Part shown: piece after piece, positions 24,539-36,520 of the stretch
Numbering within the stretch: position 1 is the stretch's first letter
Layout of the letters: each line of letters opens with the position of its first letter
Origin: Trichosphaerium sp. ATCC 40318
Lineage: Eukaryota; Discosea; Flabellinia; Trichosidae
DNA: 64,000 nt
Assembly: GCA_038496445.1 (NCBI GenBank)
Contig: JALMLS010000285.1
Span: 1 to 64,000, forward strand
Direction: 5' to 3'
Program-made: the position numbers and the translations under genes
The notes under the pieces: model-generated
The model's input: only the letters and a program-made list of their open reading frames with translations
The model's database searches: none
Told to the model about the DNA's origin: nothing

Positions 24539-26494
24539 GAGTAACATATACGTTACAGAACCACCAACAAATGGAAAGATTGTCTTACATACAACCATTG
24601 GAGCGTTAGATATAGAACTATGGTCCAAGGAATGCCCTCAGGCATGCAGAAACTTTACTCAGCTCTGTTTAGAAGGTATAGACGTTTAAAATACAAATAA
24701 TAGCGTAGAATATTAACGTCGCGGCGTAGGATACTATAATAACACGATATTTCATAGAGTCATCCCAAATTTTATTATGCAGGGCGGTGATCCAACTGGA
24801 ACTGGTGAAGGCGGCGATTCAGCGTTTGGGGAGCCATTTGCAGATGAATTTCATCAAAGGTACCAGCCCTCATCAGACATCTTGTAGAAATCTCCTTGCC
24901 GTTTGTACCAAATGCTATTGATGCCCTATAACAAGCGTCTAAGACGTCATTTGGTTTTTGCGTGTCATTCACTCAAAAACCGTTTATTAACCATTACGTA
25001 GACTTCGTTTTACGCGTCGAGGATTAGTAGCCTTCGCGTCTAGAGGCAAGAATACAAATGCAAGTCAGTTTTTTATAACTCTTGACAAAACTCCTGAACT
25101 AAATCGCAAACACACTATATTTGGCAAGGGTATGTTTATTTGGCATTAGAGTATCGTATACTAAAGATTTTAAAGTGACTGGTGATACGCGTTACAATAT
25201 TTTAAAGGCCAACGATCTCGAAATTGGTGAAAATGACAAGCCTATACATCCACCGAAAATTACACGTGCGTAGTGCAAAAACCATGTCCATGTTGTTGCG
25301 TTAAATATTTACGTGTGAAACTAGATGTTGACGTGCTCCTCAATCCTTATCCTGATATTAAAATTAGAAGGAAACGCAAAGAACTTGTAGTTCCTAAAAA
25401 AGTTGAAAAGAAAGTAGTTAAAAAAAAGTAAGTCGTTCTTGAACACACAGGGCCATTTTTATCAAAATTACTAACTTGTTTAAGAAATTTGGCATTGTTG
25501 TCTTTTGCAGATGATGAAGATGAGGACGAGGATGAGGAAGAGATAAATAAATTCAAAATGCAAAGTTTTGCTAAAGTTGTACAAAAGAAAAAGGCAATCA
25601 AACTGCCAGTTGAAGATGAAAAAATGGATGATGCCGCACCTAAGAAGAAAAGATCAAAGAAATCAGAAGCTGAAATAAAAGAAGAACTTGCTAAGGCCGA
25701 AGAAGGCCTGAAACGTGCAATTACAAAAGAAAGAATAGACGCTGAAGAGTTGAAGTACACTTTTTTGCTGGTAAATATGCTTTGTTTAAACTTATGTGAT
25801 TTTAGAACTACAGCAGCTGAAGAGCAAAGTAAATTAAAGGCAGAAATATCATCTCTAACAAAGAGCAGATCTAAGAAGCGCAAAAAGGATAAATCTGAAG
25901 TGTCACCGTTGGAGCAAATGCGATTAAAATACTTAAAAAGGAAGAAAACAACTAAAATATCAGAGGCAGATGTACGCACTATAAGTGGGCGCCATTGATA
26001 CCTAATTATACCATAAAAGGCTTTAAAACATCTCGATAAGTTCAAACGTGGCCTTGAAGAACCAATAGATGAAAAAGATAGAAAGAATGCTTGGAAAGCT
26101 CACACTCTTGTTTTTGAAAAGGAAAAAGACATTATAGATCCAATGGCTGTTGGTGCGTTCTCCCTGTGCCCTCTTACTCAAGTATGCTTTTACTTACTTC
26201 CAAAATAGATGATGGTGGACTGGAGGTCTACGATCCTCTCGAAGTACAACACTTATTTCATCTTGTTTTTTGTTAACAATCCTCTCTAGGACCCACTGCG
26301 TAGAATGCAAAAGAAGGGAGGGAAATCTACAAAGCAAAGCAAGCATACAAAACAACTTCGTGCTACAAAGAAACTTGACAGATGGTAGTGTAGTGTAAAC
26401 GAAAAAATAATGAAAACCATTTTTGTAAAAGCACAGTTGCATTCGAAGAAACAAGTCTAAAACTCGCGCTATTAGTAGGCTCAAGGGTGCTTAG
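24537..26494 (+). CDS. CWC27: Spliceosome-associated cyclophilin CWC27
   Basis: Start at 24537: [20 protein letters not shown] then [17 protein letters not shown], which aligns end to end with the CWC27 N-terminus, so this ATG is secure. The cyclophilin domain continues [64 protein letters not shown], then [14 protein letters not shown] charged tail has the family-typical [15 protein letters not shown] block, Lys/Glu-rich helices and [12 protein letters not shown]. The C-terminus is either a stop at 26388 or, through one more GT-AG intron, [16 protein letters not shown] ending at 26494; I chose the latter. CWC27 acts in activated (Bact) spliceosomes and is often a catalytically weak isomerase. 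Confidence 0.92.
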
Positions 26495-26641
26495 TTCACT
26501 TTAGAGCTTTGAATAACAAGTTCATGAGAAATTATCAATTGCCACGTTATTCGCGTGCCTTTAAAGCGTACTTAGATTTCATTGAAAGTACACATTTCGC
26601 TTAAACAAGTTTAAGTGGTTAAACCAACACAAGCCACAAGT

Positions 26642-28648
26642 ATGTTACTCGTACTTCTCGTGACTTTGGTTACTGTGTTTGTAGTAGCAACTTACGTTAA
26701 AAACCAGCGAAATAAAGCAAAAAACTTGCCTCCTTCACCGCTAAGTCTTCCAATTATTGGACATCTACACTTATGGACTGATCCAAAACAGATGGTTCAG
26801 TACGCTAGTAGCATTTCACCTATTTGTAGATTGATAGCGAATTAGAACAGCAATGAAATACTCTGAGTCGCTAGGGGGTATCTACAGTATGAGCTTCGCG
26901 TCAAAAGTGGTAAGTGCGAATTAACTTATTATTTTATGGATAAAAAAGGCATAACCCTTGTAATTTGCGCAGATGATCTTTATATCCGACCCTGAGTTGA
27001 TCAAGGAGGCGTTCATAAAGAACCGTGATGTACTATCAGACAGGTGTTAACAAACAAACGTGGATTATGGGCTAATCTTTCATAGAACGTTGAATGATTT
27101 CATAGGGTTGCAACGAAGCATGAGTGGCGGTATTGCTCAAGAAACTTTTATATTGCTATTTTACTAATATAGTTCGCAGGAAGTTTCACGGGTGATAAAG
27201 GACCTGGTGGAGGTTCGTTAAACTTTAATTTTGTAGCATCTTTTCTAACGTGCTTTGAAGCGTCATGCACTTTTTCAGACTACGACAAATACCATAAGGC
27301 TTACCGCTTGTTGTTCAAGAATAAACTAACAACAGGTGAAAGCATGAAGGTTTGTCCCAAATCTAATAACAACATATTCTAAGCTTTGATTCTAGCGTAA
27401 TATCGAAAATATTAAACTAGAAATTAAGGATGCATTACGAAGAGTTAAAGAGCTTTCTGAGAAGGATAAACCTATCACGGGCAGTGATATCTCATCGGCG
27501 ATGACATACAATATGATAACCAAACTACTCTTTGGGATACGTGCATACAAGCATCCTGAAAAAGATTTGTACGATGTAAAGGAAGTAACAGCAGGTTTGA
27601 TGGATTATTTCTTTGTCCCTTTCCTCCAAGATCTCTTCCCTATGTGTGCTCCTCTAGAAACCAAACGGGTATATACTATAATACCAATCTAAAGCTAATA
27701 TGATTAGTTCAACCGCCTCATAGAGTTGGTAAACCAACGTGATAGAATCTTTGGTAAGATTGTAACAGAAGCTCGTAAAACGTTTGATCCAACAAAGACC
27801 CGATACTGGATCGATACTGTTTTGAAGGAAATGCCGGATATAGTAGATGAACAACTTATACCACATATGCAAGAATTCATAGCAGCAGGATATGAGACAA
27901 CATCAACTGCTTTACAAACGTGACCATTTCAAAAACGAAACGAAAGTATTAACGTTTTACTGTAGTGCAATGATCGCTTTGGCTAAAGACCAAGATGTAC
28001 AGCGTAAACTGAGAAGTGCAGTTTCTGGCGTAGACCCACTAAATACGGAATTAAAGGTAAGTACATTAGTTTGAGGGTTTTTTGTTTTGATGAGATTTAA
28101 CTTTTTAACCAAGGATCTGAAAGCTATTACTTATCTTCACAATTTCATTCAAGAAGTTTTCCGTATAGTCCCAATCCTTCCATTAATGGTCCCTCATAAA
28201 GCACGGGAAAATATAAACATTGGTGGATATAATATACCAAAAGGAGTACGGATTATAAAATATTTTTTGTGGAGATTTAATGGATCTGTTTAGGCAATGG
28301 TTTACCCATTCCACAACTACGAGTGTCAAAATAAAATATGGGGTAATCCTCGCGTATTTGATCCTGATAGATGGATAAATCCTCCTGCAGAGATCAACCC
28401 ATTCGGGTACGTCGCAGAAGAAAATGACAACGTGTGTTTTTGATATCTTTGTAAGGCAAGGAGTACGTAGATGTCCTGGTGAACGCATTGCAGTCACAAT
28501 GCTACACAAAGCAATTCCATCATTCGTGCAACATTTTGACTGGAAAGAAACAAGTGTTCCGAACTCGCTAGATGTGATATTCGCAAGCACTCACCAATTT
28601 GTTACTGAACCAAAATTCTTTGCCACCCCTCGGAATCACACAATGTAA
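26642..28648 (+). CDS. Cytochrome P450 monooxygenase, membrane-anchored
   Basis: The first ATG at 26642 gives a hydrophobic anchor (MLLVLLVTLVTVFVVATYV) and the proline hinge LPPSPLSLPIIGHLHLW. Signature elements are present in order: I-helix oxygen-binding motif FIAAGYETTSTAL, K-helix ETLR equivalent QEVFRIVP, the PERF-like FDPDRW, and the heme loop PFGQGVRRCPGERIAV with the ligand Cys. The heme loop is split by an intron after PFG. The C-terminus is FFATPRNHTM. The protein is of typical length (about 480-500 residues) in about nine exons. It probably sits on the ER and uses a P450 reductase. Family and substrate are not assignable by eye. Confidence 0.9.
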
Positions 28649-28998
28649 AAGAATACAAACGAGTTGTAGTAGCCCACGTTTCTTCGTTTGTTCTTAGGGT
28701 CATATATACATTCAAGAGCAGGAGGCTGCGGCAGCCTTAATTTAAGAGCGAAAAAGGTGATCGTCCGAAAATAATAGCTCAAGAAGCAACTCAAAGTGTT
28801 TGGCTTAGCTTTGATTTTAAGTCAAAAATTGAACAAGGATAGTATCTTGTTAGAATGGAGTTTGTGGCCGCAGGTCTCCAAACTGTTACACCTCCTACAC
28901 AAGTAGTGACAATCTCACACCGAAACGTTTGCTTTTGTGACAGTATTTGTAGTGACAAGAAAAACCAGAATAACTACTAACTACTTTATTACTAAGTG
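28649..28998. other. Intergenic between convergent genes, nothing recognised
   Basis: This 350-bp gap separates the 3' ends of the P450 gene (plus) and the EEP gene (minus). I found no exon-like frame or repeat. Confidence 0.45.
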
Positions 28999-30098
28999 TC
29001 AGTTTCGGAATTCAACGTATTGTGGGTAGTGATCGGATGGGTACGTATCACCAACGTGGTACGTGTCCATTTCAAATCTTGTTCTTGGATGATCACTTTG
29101 GAAGTTGTCGCTGCACAACACCCAATCTATCATATGAAACACTCTTTCGTTGAGCTTATTTTTAGGTCTTAATTCTATATAGCTAGGACCGTTAAAATTA
29201 TGAGCGGAGTATGTGTTTTTAAGTAAGGGTAAACAATCGTCAATCCCAGTTTTTGTTCTCTTTTTTTTCATGTATTTGTACAACTTCTTGCCTACTCCTT
29301 GTGCGTCGTTAAAGTCCCACTAATAATATAATAGGGCTCAAGGTACCCATAACTCTTTTGTTGCTCTGTATAATGTGCAACAAAATCGAAGATAACGTCA
29401 AGCTCTTTCTTGTTTCGAGACAAATGTGTACAAATATAAACGAGTCGTCGATTCTCGTTCCCGGAAAAAGGGGATTTGAAGGCTGTCCACATTGCAATAC
29501 GATTCCACTTTTGGCCTTTGAAGTAAGATGGGAATGTTTGAGGTGTCTCAGAGAGAGCGAAAGAACCATAATCGACAAGAGACAGTTGCCTCATATCATA
29601 GAAAATTGCTATAAATTCATTCCAATAGTTTGTTTGTTCTCCGTACGGATGCAGAGGTCTCCTACCTGTCCGTACATATCCGTAATAGGACGGAATATCT
29701 CTGATAATATCATCCAACTGCGTGACAGTTCCTTCTTGCGTTCCGATAATTGTCGGTTTATATTTGTTCAAAATGTGCTTAACAAGGGGTCTTCGTAGTT
29801 TCCACGTGTTCTTAGGTGAGTTTTTGAACTCCATTTTTCTTGGCCACGCCGTTTCTCCAGGTTGCTTTGGAATACTTGGATCATCGAGATTTCCATTGCG
29901 TATGTTAAACTGCAGCAACGAAAATAGTTCTGGCACGTCCTCAGGGAGTTTCATATCAGCCCTACTGTATAATGTTGACGGTCCAAAACAGACCCATACA
30001 AGAGCAACGAGTTGAACAACTACAATCATACGTAGTGTAAAAACACTGTTGCATCTGTCGTACATACGTAAATTGCTGTTGGCTTGGTACCGACGCAT
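28999..30098 (-). CDS. Endonuclease/exonuclease/phosphatase (EEP) family protein with apparent one-base frameshift
   Basis: The frame is nearly continuous and without introns, unlike its neighbours. Start at 30098 is followed by a signal anchor (MIVVVQLVALVWVCF). EEP motifs are FSLLQFNIRNGN, TIIGTQEGTVTQLDDII (metal-binding Glu), the YYGYVRTGR region, LVYICTHLSR and, after the break, VFHMIDWVLCSD and DTYPSDHYPQYVEFRN (catalytic SDH). Between YLEPYYIISG and DFNDAQGVGKKLYKYM one base is missing at GGG (29316-29318), exactly at the expected S-G-D-F-N-D catalytic loop. The first frame terminates 7 codons later. It is either a sequencing/assembly error or a recent inactivation. Substrate is unknown; a lumenal or extracellular location is likely. 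Confidence 0.75.
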
Positions 30099-30180
30099 GG
30101 TTGGGGCTCAGGAAATTTTTTGGGGTAACTGGTGAATAAAAGAAGACTTTTATTTTTAATTCATGTGCACAATTGTACTC

Positions 30181-31612
30181 TTACACTAACCTTTGCATAG
30201 ATATACGCTCGTATGGTGTCGTGTCACCGTTCTCGTAAAACACAAATACTCCTCTATGAGCTTCCAAAAGGCATGAATATGCCGACGGACCGTTATAAAC
30301 TCTATGCAGTTCGCGCCAATTTTCTCCATCTTTGCTTGAGTAAACAGTCACGTCTAGTTCTTTGTGTAAGCTCACAGCTAACATTAGAATTTTTTACCGT
30401 ATCTGACTAGTTTGTCAACACGTGCCACGCCCGAAAATAGGAGCGCTCCTCCTGGTGTTTCTCTAGAGTGAATGATAGAGCCTTGACAATCCACATCGGG
30501 TAGAGAAGGTACTTTTGAAAAAGTGCCCCAAGTAAAACCGTTGTCATGAGAGTAGCCTACCAATCAATATCCAGTGAGTAATAGTATAGCGTGGATATGT
30601 ACCTTGGAATCTACCACTTAATCTACTAGTCATTATTAAGGTCCCATTAGGTAACTGTGCAACTTGGTTTTCACCAGCAGGGAAGTCATGGGAACTAAAA
30701 ACAAACTATTGAGTACTCAGTATTGATTGTACGAACACGCACACTTGCCAAGATGATCCTCTGTCGTCTGTGTAAAAACAATTGGCTCGAATACCTACAA
30801 ATGTACTGTGAATATAAAGATTTCAGAAAAAACAGAGCGTACTATCTTCTGTGTGGAAATGGTATGTGTACAACATTCGCCCATTTGCGAGCTGTGGTCC
30901 AACAGGCACACCGGTGATACCTGATATTTGTGCGACTTTCTCTGGCATCGCTAGTGCAGACGACCTAACCAAGTAAGCAATTGTCTATTGGCCTATGTAC
31001 CATGTATCCCCTCCATCCTTTGAAGTTGTTTGTAGTAGAGTGCAATTGCTATAATACTCTTTGTAGTGGCACTAAATGAAATTAATGGTCGTATCGACTA
31101 AAGCACATCCATACACGTGAAAAAGGTGCGATGATATCAGTGGATTTAGCGTCTAAAACAGGGCTGATGTTTGAATAAAAAAACTCTTCGGTTGACTCAA
31201 ATAGCACGTGCAAAGCGGACCAAGTTTTTCCTCCGTCTTTTGAAGTTTTATAAACGATATCTTTGTCCCTAGGATATTTCAACAAGGCTTACGTGCTAGA
31301 AAACGTACCTGCACCATGGATAATCTTCAACAGGAGCAACACAACAATTGAAGTTTCCAGAATGTTTTGCTCGTGCCTCAGCGAACAACAGTATACCAGA
31401 TGGCGTTTCTACTGCTACAGGAATGCGGATACAAAGGTACCAACATGTATGTTAGCGTAAAACAACGTACAACGCGTACCCTCCCTCTCCTGTGGTAGTT
31501 TCAGCATGGTAAAAGCAATAGTTAACGTACCGCTCTCAAATACATCAAAAGACGCGCTCCACGTGACAGCCAAAACAGTTACGATAAGGAACAAAAGGTG
31601 TATTAGCTCCAT
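30181..31612 (-). CDS. Secreted exo-alpha-sialidase (neuraminidase-fold glycosidase)
   Basis: Start at 31612 gives a signal peptide (MELIHLLFLIVTVLAVTWSA) followed by SFDVFESG. The six-bladed propeller signature begins IRIPVAVETPSGILLFAEAR, containing the R-I-P arginine and the acid/base region. Asp-boxes (S-x-D-x-G-x-T-W) are seen as TSKDGGKTWSALHVL, SHDNGFTWGTF and SSKDGENWRELHRVY, with related YTDDRGSSWQ. The candidate Tyr nucleophile lies in PSAYSCLLEAHRGVFV. It ends ERISMQRLV. It should release terminal sialic acids from glycoconjugates outside the cell or in the endolysosome. The 82-bp gap to the EEP gene on the same strand makes these a pair of secretory-pathway proteins. Confidence 0.85.
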
Positions 31613-31798
31613 GCTTCAATTGGATATGTTGGTCAGCGCGATTCACTATTGACACCATCGTTAGCATTTCTTACTAGCACAAAACAAACACTCACGTGTG
31701 GGGAATGGTAATTTTCTTTAAGATTGATTGACAACTTCCTCAGACATTTCACAATGGCCGAAATTTCGTATTTATTTATGTACAAGTCACATTGTTAT

Positions 31799-32376
31799 TT
31801 ACTCTACCTCACCACTGAGAGGTTTTGTCTTGTTTAGATAGTACGCCTTCGAATAGTCGAATGCAGTTTTACATACACCAGCCAAAAGCTTTAGAGATAT
31901 ATGTGCTGCTCCTGCAACAAATGAAATCGAAGGAGCACAAGATATAGGTCTGTCACCAAAGCCTGATCTCATTAGCTCGCCACATACAGTTGCACACGGA
32001 CCTTGTCCTCCGCGGATATTATTAGCCTTCTGATAGACGTAATTTAGCCAACGGCCGTCCATGCCCCATCTGTGAAGTTGTTCCCTTGTGGGTGGCGCTT
32101 CTAGGATCATTTTCTTGGTTGTGTAGCCATGTTCGCTCAGCGCTGCTTCATATTGAATTATTTCTTCCTCTGGAAGGCCTAGCTCCTCTAGCCAAGTTCT
32201 TATAGGCACAATAACGGGTTTCTATTAAGGTTAGAAAATAATTCAGAACGGGAAAGTGCAATTCAATCACGAACCTTTTTTTTTGTTGTTTTCTTTTTGG
32301 ATGTCTTTTTAGACGTTTTTTGGCGCTTAGGCGCTTCTTCTTGAGCTGTATCAGTTGCTTTTCGCTTTTGAGACAT
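31799..32376 (-). CDS. Small SAM-domain protein with basic N-terminus
   Basis: There are two exons. Exon 1 (start 32376) reads MSQKRKATDTAQEEAPKRQK then a Lys/Thr/Ser run, a likely nuclear localisation signal. After a roughly 60-nt intron, exon 2 opens KPVIVPIRTWLEELGLPEEE and continues YEAALSEHGYTTKKM then PPTREQLHRWGM, a SAM-domain pattern (W-L...L, Y...F/Y, L..L, G). The remaining 90 residues (CATVCGELMRSGFGDRPIS to AFDYSKAYYLNKTKPL) are unfamiliar. SAM domains mediate protein or RNA binding. Total length is about 170 residues. Confidence 0.7.
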
Positions 32377-32708
32377 CTAATGAAGTTATAAGCGATACGA
32401 TCTTATGAAGAGGTGCTGTATTGTATATATATCGTACGTAGGATGATGAGGTGTTAATGGGAGCTTGCTCTGGTTGAATGATGATTACTTAACAATTTAA
32501 GTCATCTATTTTTTTCACTCAGGCGACCACTTTCAATCACTCCTACTGACTGATTCTCCGGCCAATACTGGCCATATCAATTAATCAGCTTAGATAGTAG
32601 TAGTTCTACTATGTAGAAACATGATAAAGGACAACCCAACCTAGCCAGTGCATCAAACTCATTTCGTTGTTAAATGATGCAAATAAATATTTATTGGGTT
32701 TTTTTCTA
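32377..32708. other. Intergenic, nothing recognised
   Basis: This 332-bp gap lies between the SAM gene start and the 3' end of the PH-domain gene. It is AT-rich with no exon-like frame. It should contain the SAM-gene promoter and the upstream gene's polyadenylation site (AATAAATATTT near 32690 on plus is not on the coding strand). Confidence 0.4.
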
Positions 32709-35050
32709 TCATCGTTTGTTTGTAAGCAAACTTTCTTTGTACAACTGTAGCATAGTACGTTTGACTAATGTCAAACAAAATTCTACGTGATAAACAAATT
32801 TGTGACATTCAGTTTTGTCACTCATTGCAAAGCAATAGACTTTAGTATCTGCCATAGTGATAGATATACCTTTCTGGTGGTCTCGTTCTTTAATCTCTTC
32901 AACATTATCAAACGATATAACGAGCTTTGGAACACCGGTACACTATAACAAACAGAATAAGTACAAAAGGAACGGAGGATTGATTTAAACAAAACCCAAA
33001 GCGTACATTATCGCTTTTAAATAAAATTATCATATTGTGCTTAAAAGACACGACACTATAAACCATCTTACTATCTCCTTGTTAGCATACAGGAACGAAA
33101 GCATGAGCGTTGTACGCACGGTTTGGACTCCCAACCCCTGACAAAGTAATACATCCAGCCACTGTAAGTAAAATTGGCCATGTCATACACCATGTCATCT
33201 GTCACTCGACTTTTTCTTCATTTGGCGTTAGAAAGACAAACACTATTTTAAAATATGATTTACCTTGAGGAAGAGCGCTTGTTCCTCTTAGCACGTTTTA
33301 GTCTCCTCCTTACAACAGAAGAAATCTCTGGTAAGTCTAGTAGAGCTATAAAGGTAGCTTTACGTTCTTCAATAGATTCAACTGTGTTGACAACATATTG
33401 AACCTTGTTGTTTCTATCCATTACTTGTACTGCGAAATCATTCAACTGACGATTACGCTTTGTTTGCTCCTCCTGTTTTTGTTTAGTCTGATCCTCAGTT
33501 GCTTCTTCAAGCAACTTATCAATATGACTGTCCAAAGTGGCTAAAAAAAAGATGAGATTGATTCAAACTGTAGTGATGGTTCTTGTACCCTTAGACATAA
33601 CAAGTGGATTTTCTTCCTTCTTTGAGATACCATTAAGATCAGATGCTGACTTGGACATCTTTAGCTCTCTTACGAACGCTTCTTTAGCATTCTTTGGCAT
33701 TGTTCTGGCAGTGCTTGCGTGAACAGTACGACGTTTAGGCGAACTATCTTTAATTGCACGGCCCACCGACCTAGGTAAACTCTGAGGTGCATTCGCTCTC
33801 GTAAAAGATGACTCGGCGGTCCTATTTCTTCTACGATTGTGCTTATGTCTCGTTGTTATAGGTGGAGACATTTGTTTAGAACCTATTCAAAACCAGTTAA
33901 TAACACTTTGTTTTTCTTCTATTCTCATTTCTGAGCACTTACGTGTTTTTGGTTTTGTTGATCGACGTCGTGCAGATGAGGGACTTTTATATGTTTTTGC
34001 AGGACGTGACTCTTTAGATGTTCTTGAAGACTTGCTGCGTCTAGACGAGACGCTTCCTCTCAAAGACTTTCTGTCGTATTCTTGTATAGCTACATTGTAC
34101 ATTTTAGCCAAAGTAAGGTAAGGTAAACTAATAGGGAGGTTGCATACAATCAGAATCTTCAAATGATGTTTGTCTTTCGATTGTCTTGAACTTTACAGTT
34201 GATAATGGAGCTTCTTCATCGGTTGTAAATAATTGTAAGTTATCAAAGTTTGTGGTAATATGACGTTGTGATAGATGAATATGTTTTTGTGTCTTTGGTT
34301 CCTTTTTACTTTTTTGCTTCTTTTTTTTAGTCTCAACTGGCTTAGTCTCCTTAAACCACTTCATTTAACCAACAAGAAGCATAACTAGTGTAGGACTTAC
34401 TGGTACGGGCTTATCAACATGAATTCTCATGTGATTAAATACAGCATCACTAGAACTTTGCGCAGTCGAATGTGGAGACTGAGGTGTAGGAGGACGCACT
34501 AAAATAAATCAGAAATAAAAAAAACTAATAAAGTACAAAACTAGCATTTGCACGCACACTTTGCGTCCGTGTTGTCAGGTGCGTAAACGAAATGAAGCTG
34601 TACAATATCATGACGCTTTATTAGCCTCTTGAATCTAGGGTGAGCGACAAATTTTATCCGTGGGTTAAGAATCTCTGTATCCTTCAATAACACTCAGCCA
34701 AAAATCCCCCAAGGAGTTAGAAAAGCACTATCGTACCATGCACAAGCAATAATGCGCCAGTTCATTTACGCTCACTTTAAACTTACATTTCTTAGCTACT
34801 ATAACCTATAGTTATTTGTTAAACACGCGTGTTATGACTCATGTCGCTATTGAATGCGTTGGTAACGCGTACAAACGCGTTTTTGAAATTTCAAACTGGT
34901 TTCGCCCAACTCTTACCTTAACCTCCTCTAGGCTCTCCGAAGATAACACCAAAGTAAAAGTTTCTAAAGACTCGTCCGGAAACACCACCTACCATTGTCA
35001 GATAACGTAAGAGGGCCATTTCGCACCTCCAACAACACGGTGGCAGTCAT
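32709..35050 (-). CDS. Basic, Ser/Arg-rich protein with C-terminal PH-like domain
   Basis: The gene was assembled through introns from MTATVLLE (35050) to VVFPDESLETFTLVLSSESL, VIVAKKCKFKVSVNELAHYC, DTEILNPRIKFVAHPRF and KRHDIVQLHFVYAPDNTDA, which looks like a small N-terminal beta-rich domain I do not recognise. A long disordered, basic middle follows (SLRGSVSSRRSKSSRTSKES, RRSTKPKTR, then SPPITTRHKHNRRRNRT), and a helix (MDSHIDKLLEEATEDQTKQK). After RRRLKRAKRNKRSSS the frame continues through an intron into GWMYYFVRGWESKPKMVYSV, SFKHNMIILFKSDN, GVPKLVISFDNVEEIKERD and KVYCFAMSDKTECHKFVYHV, a PH-like fold, ending LLTNKR. It may link membranes or microtubules with a signalling partner; no function is assigned. 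Confidence 0.65.
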
Positions 35051-35239
35051 GTTGTTTGCCTTTAGCGCTTAAGGCTCCAAATTTCAAAATGGGTACGCCT
35101 ATAATCCGTGTGCAGTACCAGCAATCGTGAGTATTACGGTTTTGTAATAACTTAAAAAAAACGAACGTTTGTGACCGAATCGGCCATAATCATTTCGATT
35201 TCAAAAAAAAAACCCGCGAAGGAGTTAATTACATGTTAT

Positions 35240-36356
35240 TTACAATGGCCTTTGCGCCTTTACTTCTACAATATTATTGATGCCATTCAACGTTGCTGCA
35301 ATCTGATTTAAGTTATTTACACCTTGTAGCAATTGCCTCATTGAAGTCTTAGCGTCACCGACCTTGAAATCAAGTTAGAGTTGATCTGTCACCAGCAAAA
35401 TGTTTTATCTTGTATTGGCGAATGTCACGTACCGTCTTGTTCAATAGGTTGACACAATGTTGGCTGTGTTGTCTTACATTTTGCCAATCTACATCAGTGC
35501 TTTGGGCTTGATGTACAGTACGTTGTTGATGTTGCTGCTGTTGTTGTAGAGTCTGCACTTTACCTTGTAAAAATGTATTTTGTTTCTTTAAAGTATCATT
35601 TTCGCGCTTCAGCGTTGAGACACGTGATTGAGTCCTCGCTAAATTTTCGCCTATAAGGTTTACAGCAGCTTCCATCTCCTCTGCATCCTAATTTGGAATC
35701 ATCAATTGCCGCCAGTGTATTTTATTGATAAAGCGAAGTTACTGCTTACCTTCTTTTCTTTTTGCTTTGCCAAGCGTAACATGTTTGTAACTTTCTTCAA
35801 CCTAGCTTCTGCTTGCTCTGCACGTTTCTGTAACTTCAAAAATTCCTCTTTAGATGGCGTGTCATCATCAGAGAAAGAGTCATCCGAGAAATATGTCGAT
35901 GACGGCTCTGGTAGTTTAGCAGCCTGTGGCTGTGGTAAAACTGTCACAGGAGGAGCATCGTCTGAAAAGGAGTCCTCTTCACTATCCCAGAATATATCTA
36001 AGGGCCTCGTTAAATAAGTTATTTACAAAATGTCATGTACCATCAGATTTAGCTGCACGCTTTTTTTTAGCGGTAGGAGTAGCTTGCTTGCGTTTTGCGA
36101 CAGTACGCTTTTTTGGTGTTGGCACTTTTGTTTTTACGCTTTGTCCTGTGCCCCCATGTTGGCTCTTTACAAAACTAGAGAACCTGAAAGGGTTTTCTTC
36201 TGTTGATGTTGGTTTTGGAGCTATGTCCTCTGTATCTGAAGCAAAAATATCAGTCTCCTCTATTTTACCATCGCCTGCGCCATTAAAGAATGAATAAGGG
36301 TTTTTCTTTTTAGAAGCCTTCGAGGCACTTGATTTTGTTCTTTTCTTCGTCGCCAT
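35240..36356 (-). CDS. Coiled-coil protein with basic N-terminus, function unknown
   Basis: Start at 36356: MATKKRTKSSASKASKKKNP, strongly basic and probably nuclear. An acidic Ser/Asp stretch follows (SSTYFSDDSFSDDDTPSKEE). The long coiled coil comes next (FLKLQKRAEQAEARLKKVTN, then NLIGENLARTQSRVSTLKRE with a Gln-rich LQQQQQHQQR). The last exon reads MRQLLQGVNNLNQIAATLNG and ends VEVKAQRPL. There are four or five exons and about 320 residues. The layout would suit a chromosome- or RNA-associated scaffold, but I recognise no family. Confidence 0.65.
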
Positions 36357-36520
36357 GCTTACATCACACGTAATTACGCATTAAAGGAATTTCACACGCA
36401 AATGTCTATTTGGTTTTTACCACAAACCAAAAAAAAATAAAACCAAGTCAAAAATGTTAACACCGTTCAAAGAAACTTGCGCAAAAGTTTATTTACAATA
36501 CTTATCAATCACGTGTTTAT

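Noticed and set aside
25347-26045. 232-codon minus-strand ORF, Ser/Phe-rich
   Set aside because: It is the antisense of the Lys/Glu-rich CWC27 tail. The plus-strand reading has homology and splice sites; the antisense shows only the complement of low-complexity codons.
29358-30015. Overlapping plus-strand ORFs of 146 and 97 codons
   Set aside because: Antisense shadows of the EEP gene, which has clear catalytic motifs on the minus strand.
34816-35010. 64-codon plus-strand ORF
   Set aside because: The minus strand has exons of the PH-domain gene here, with consistent splice phases, which explains the open frame.
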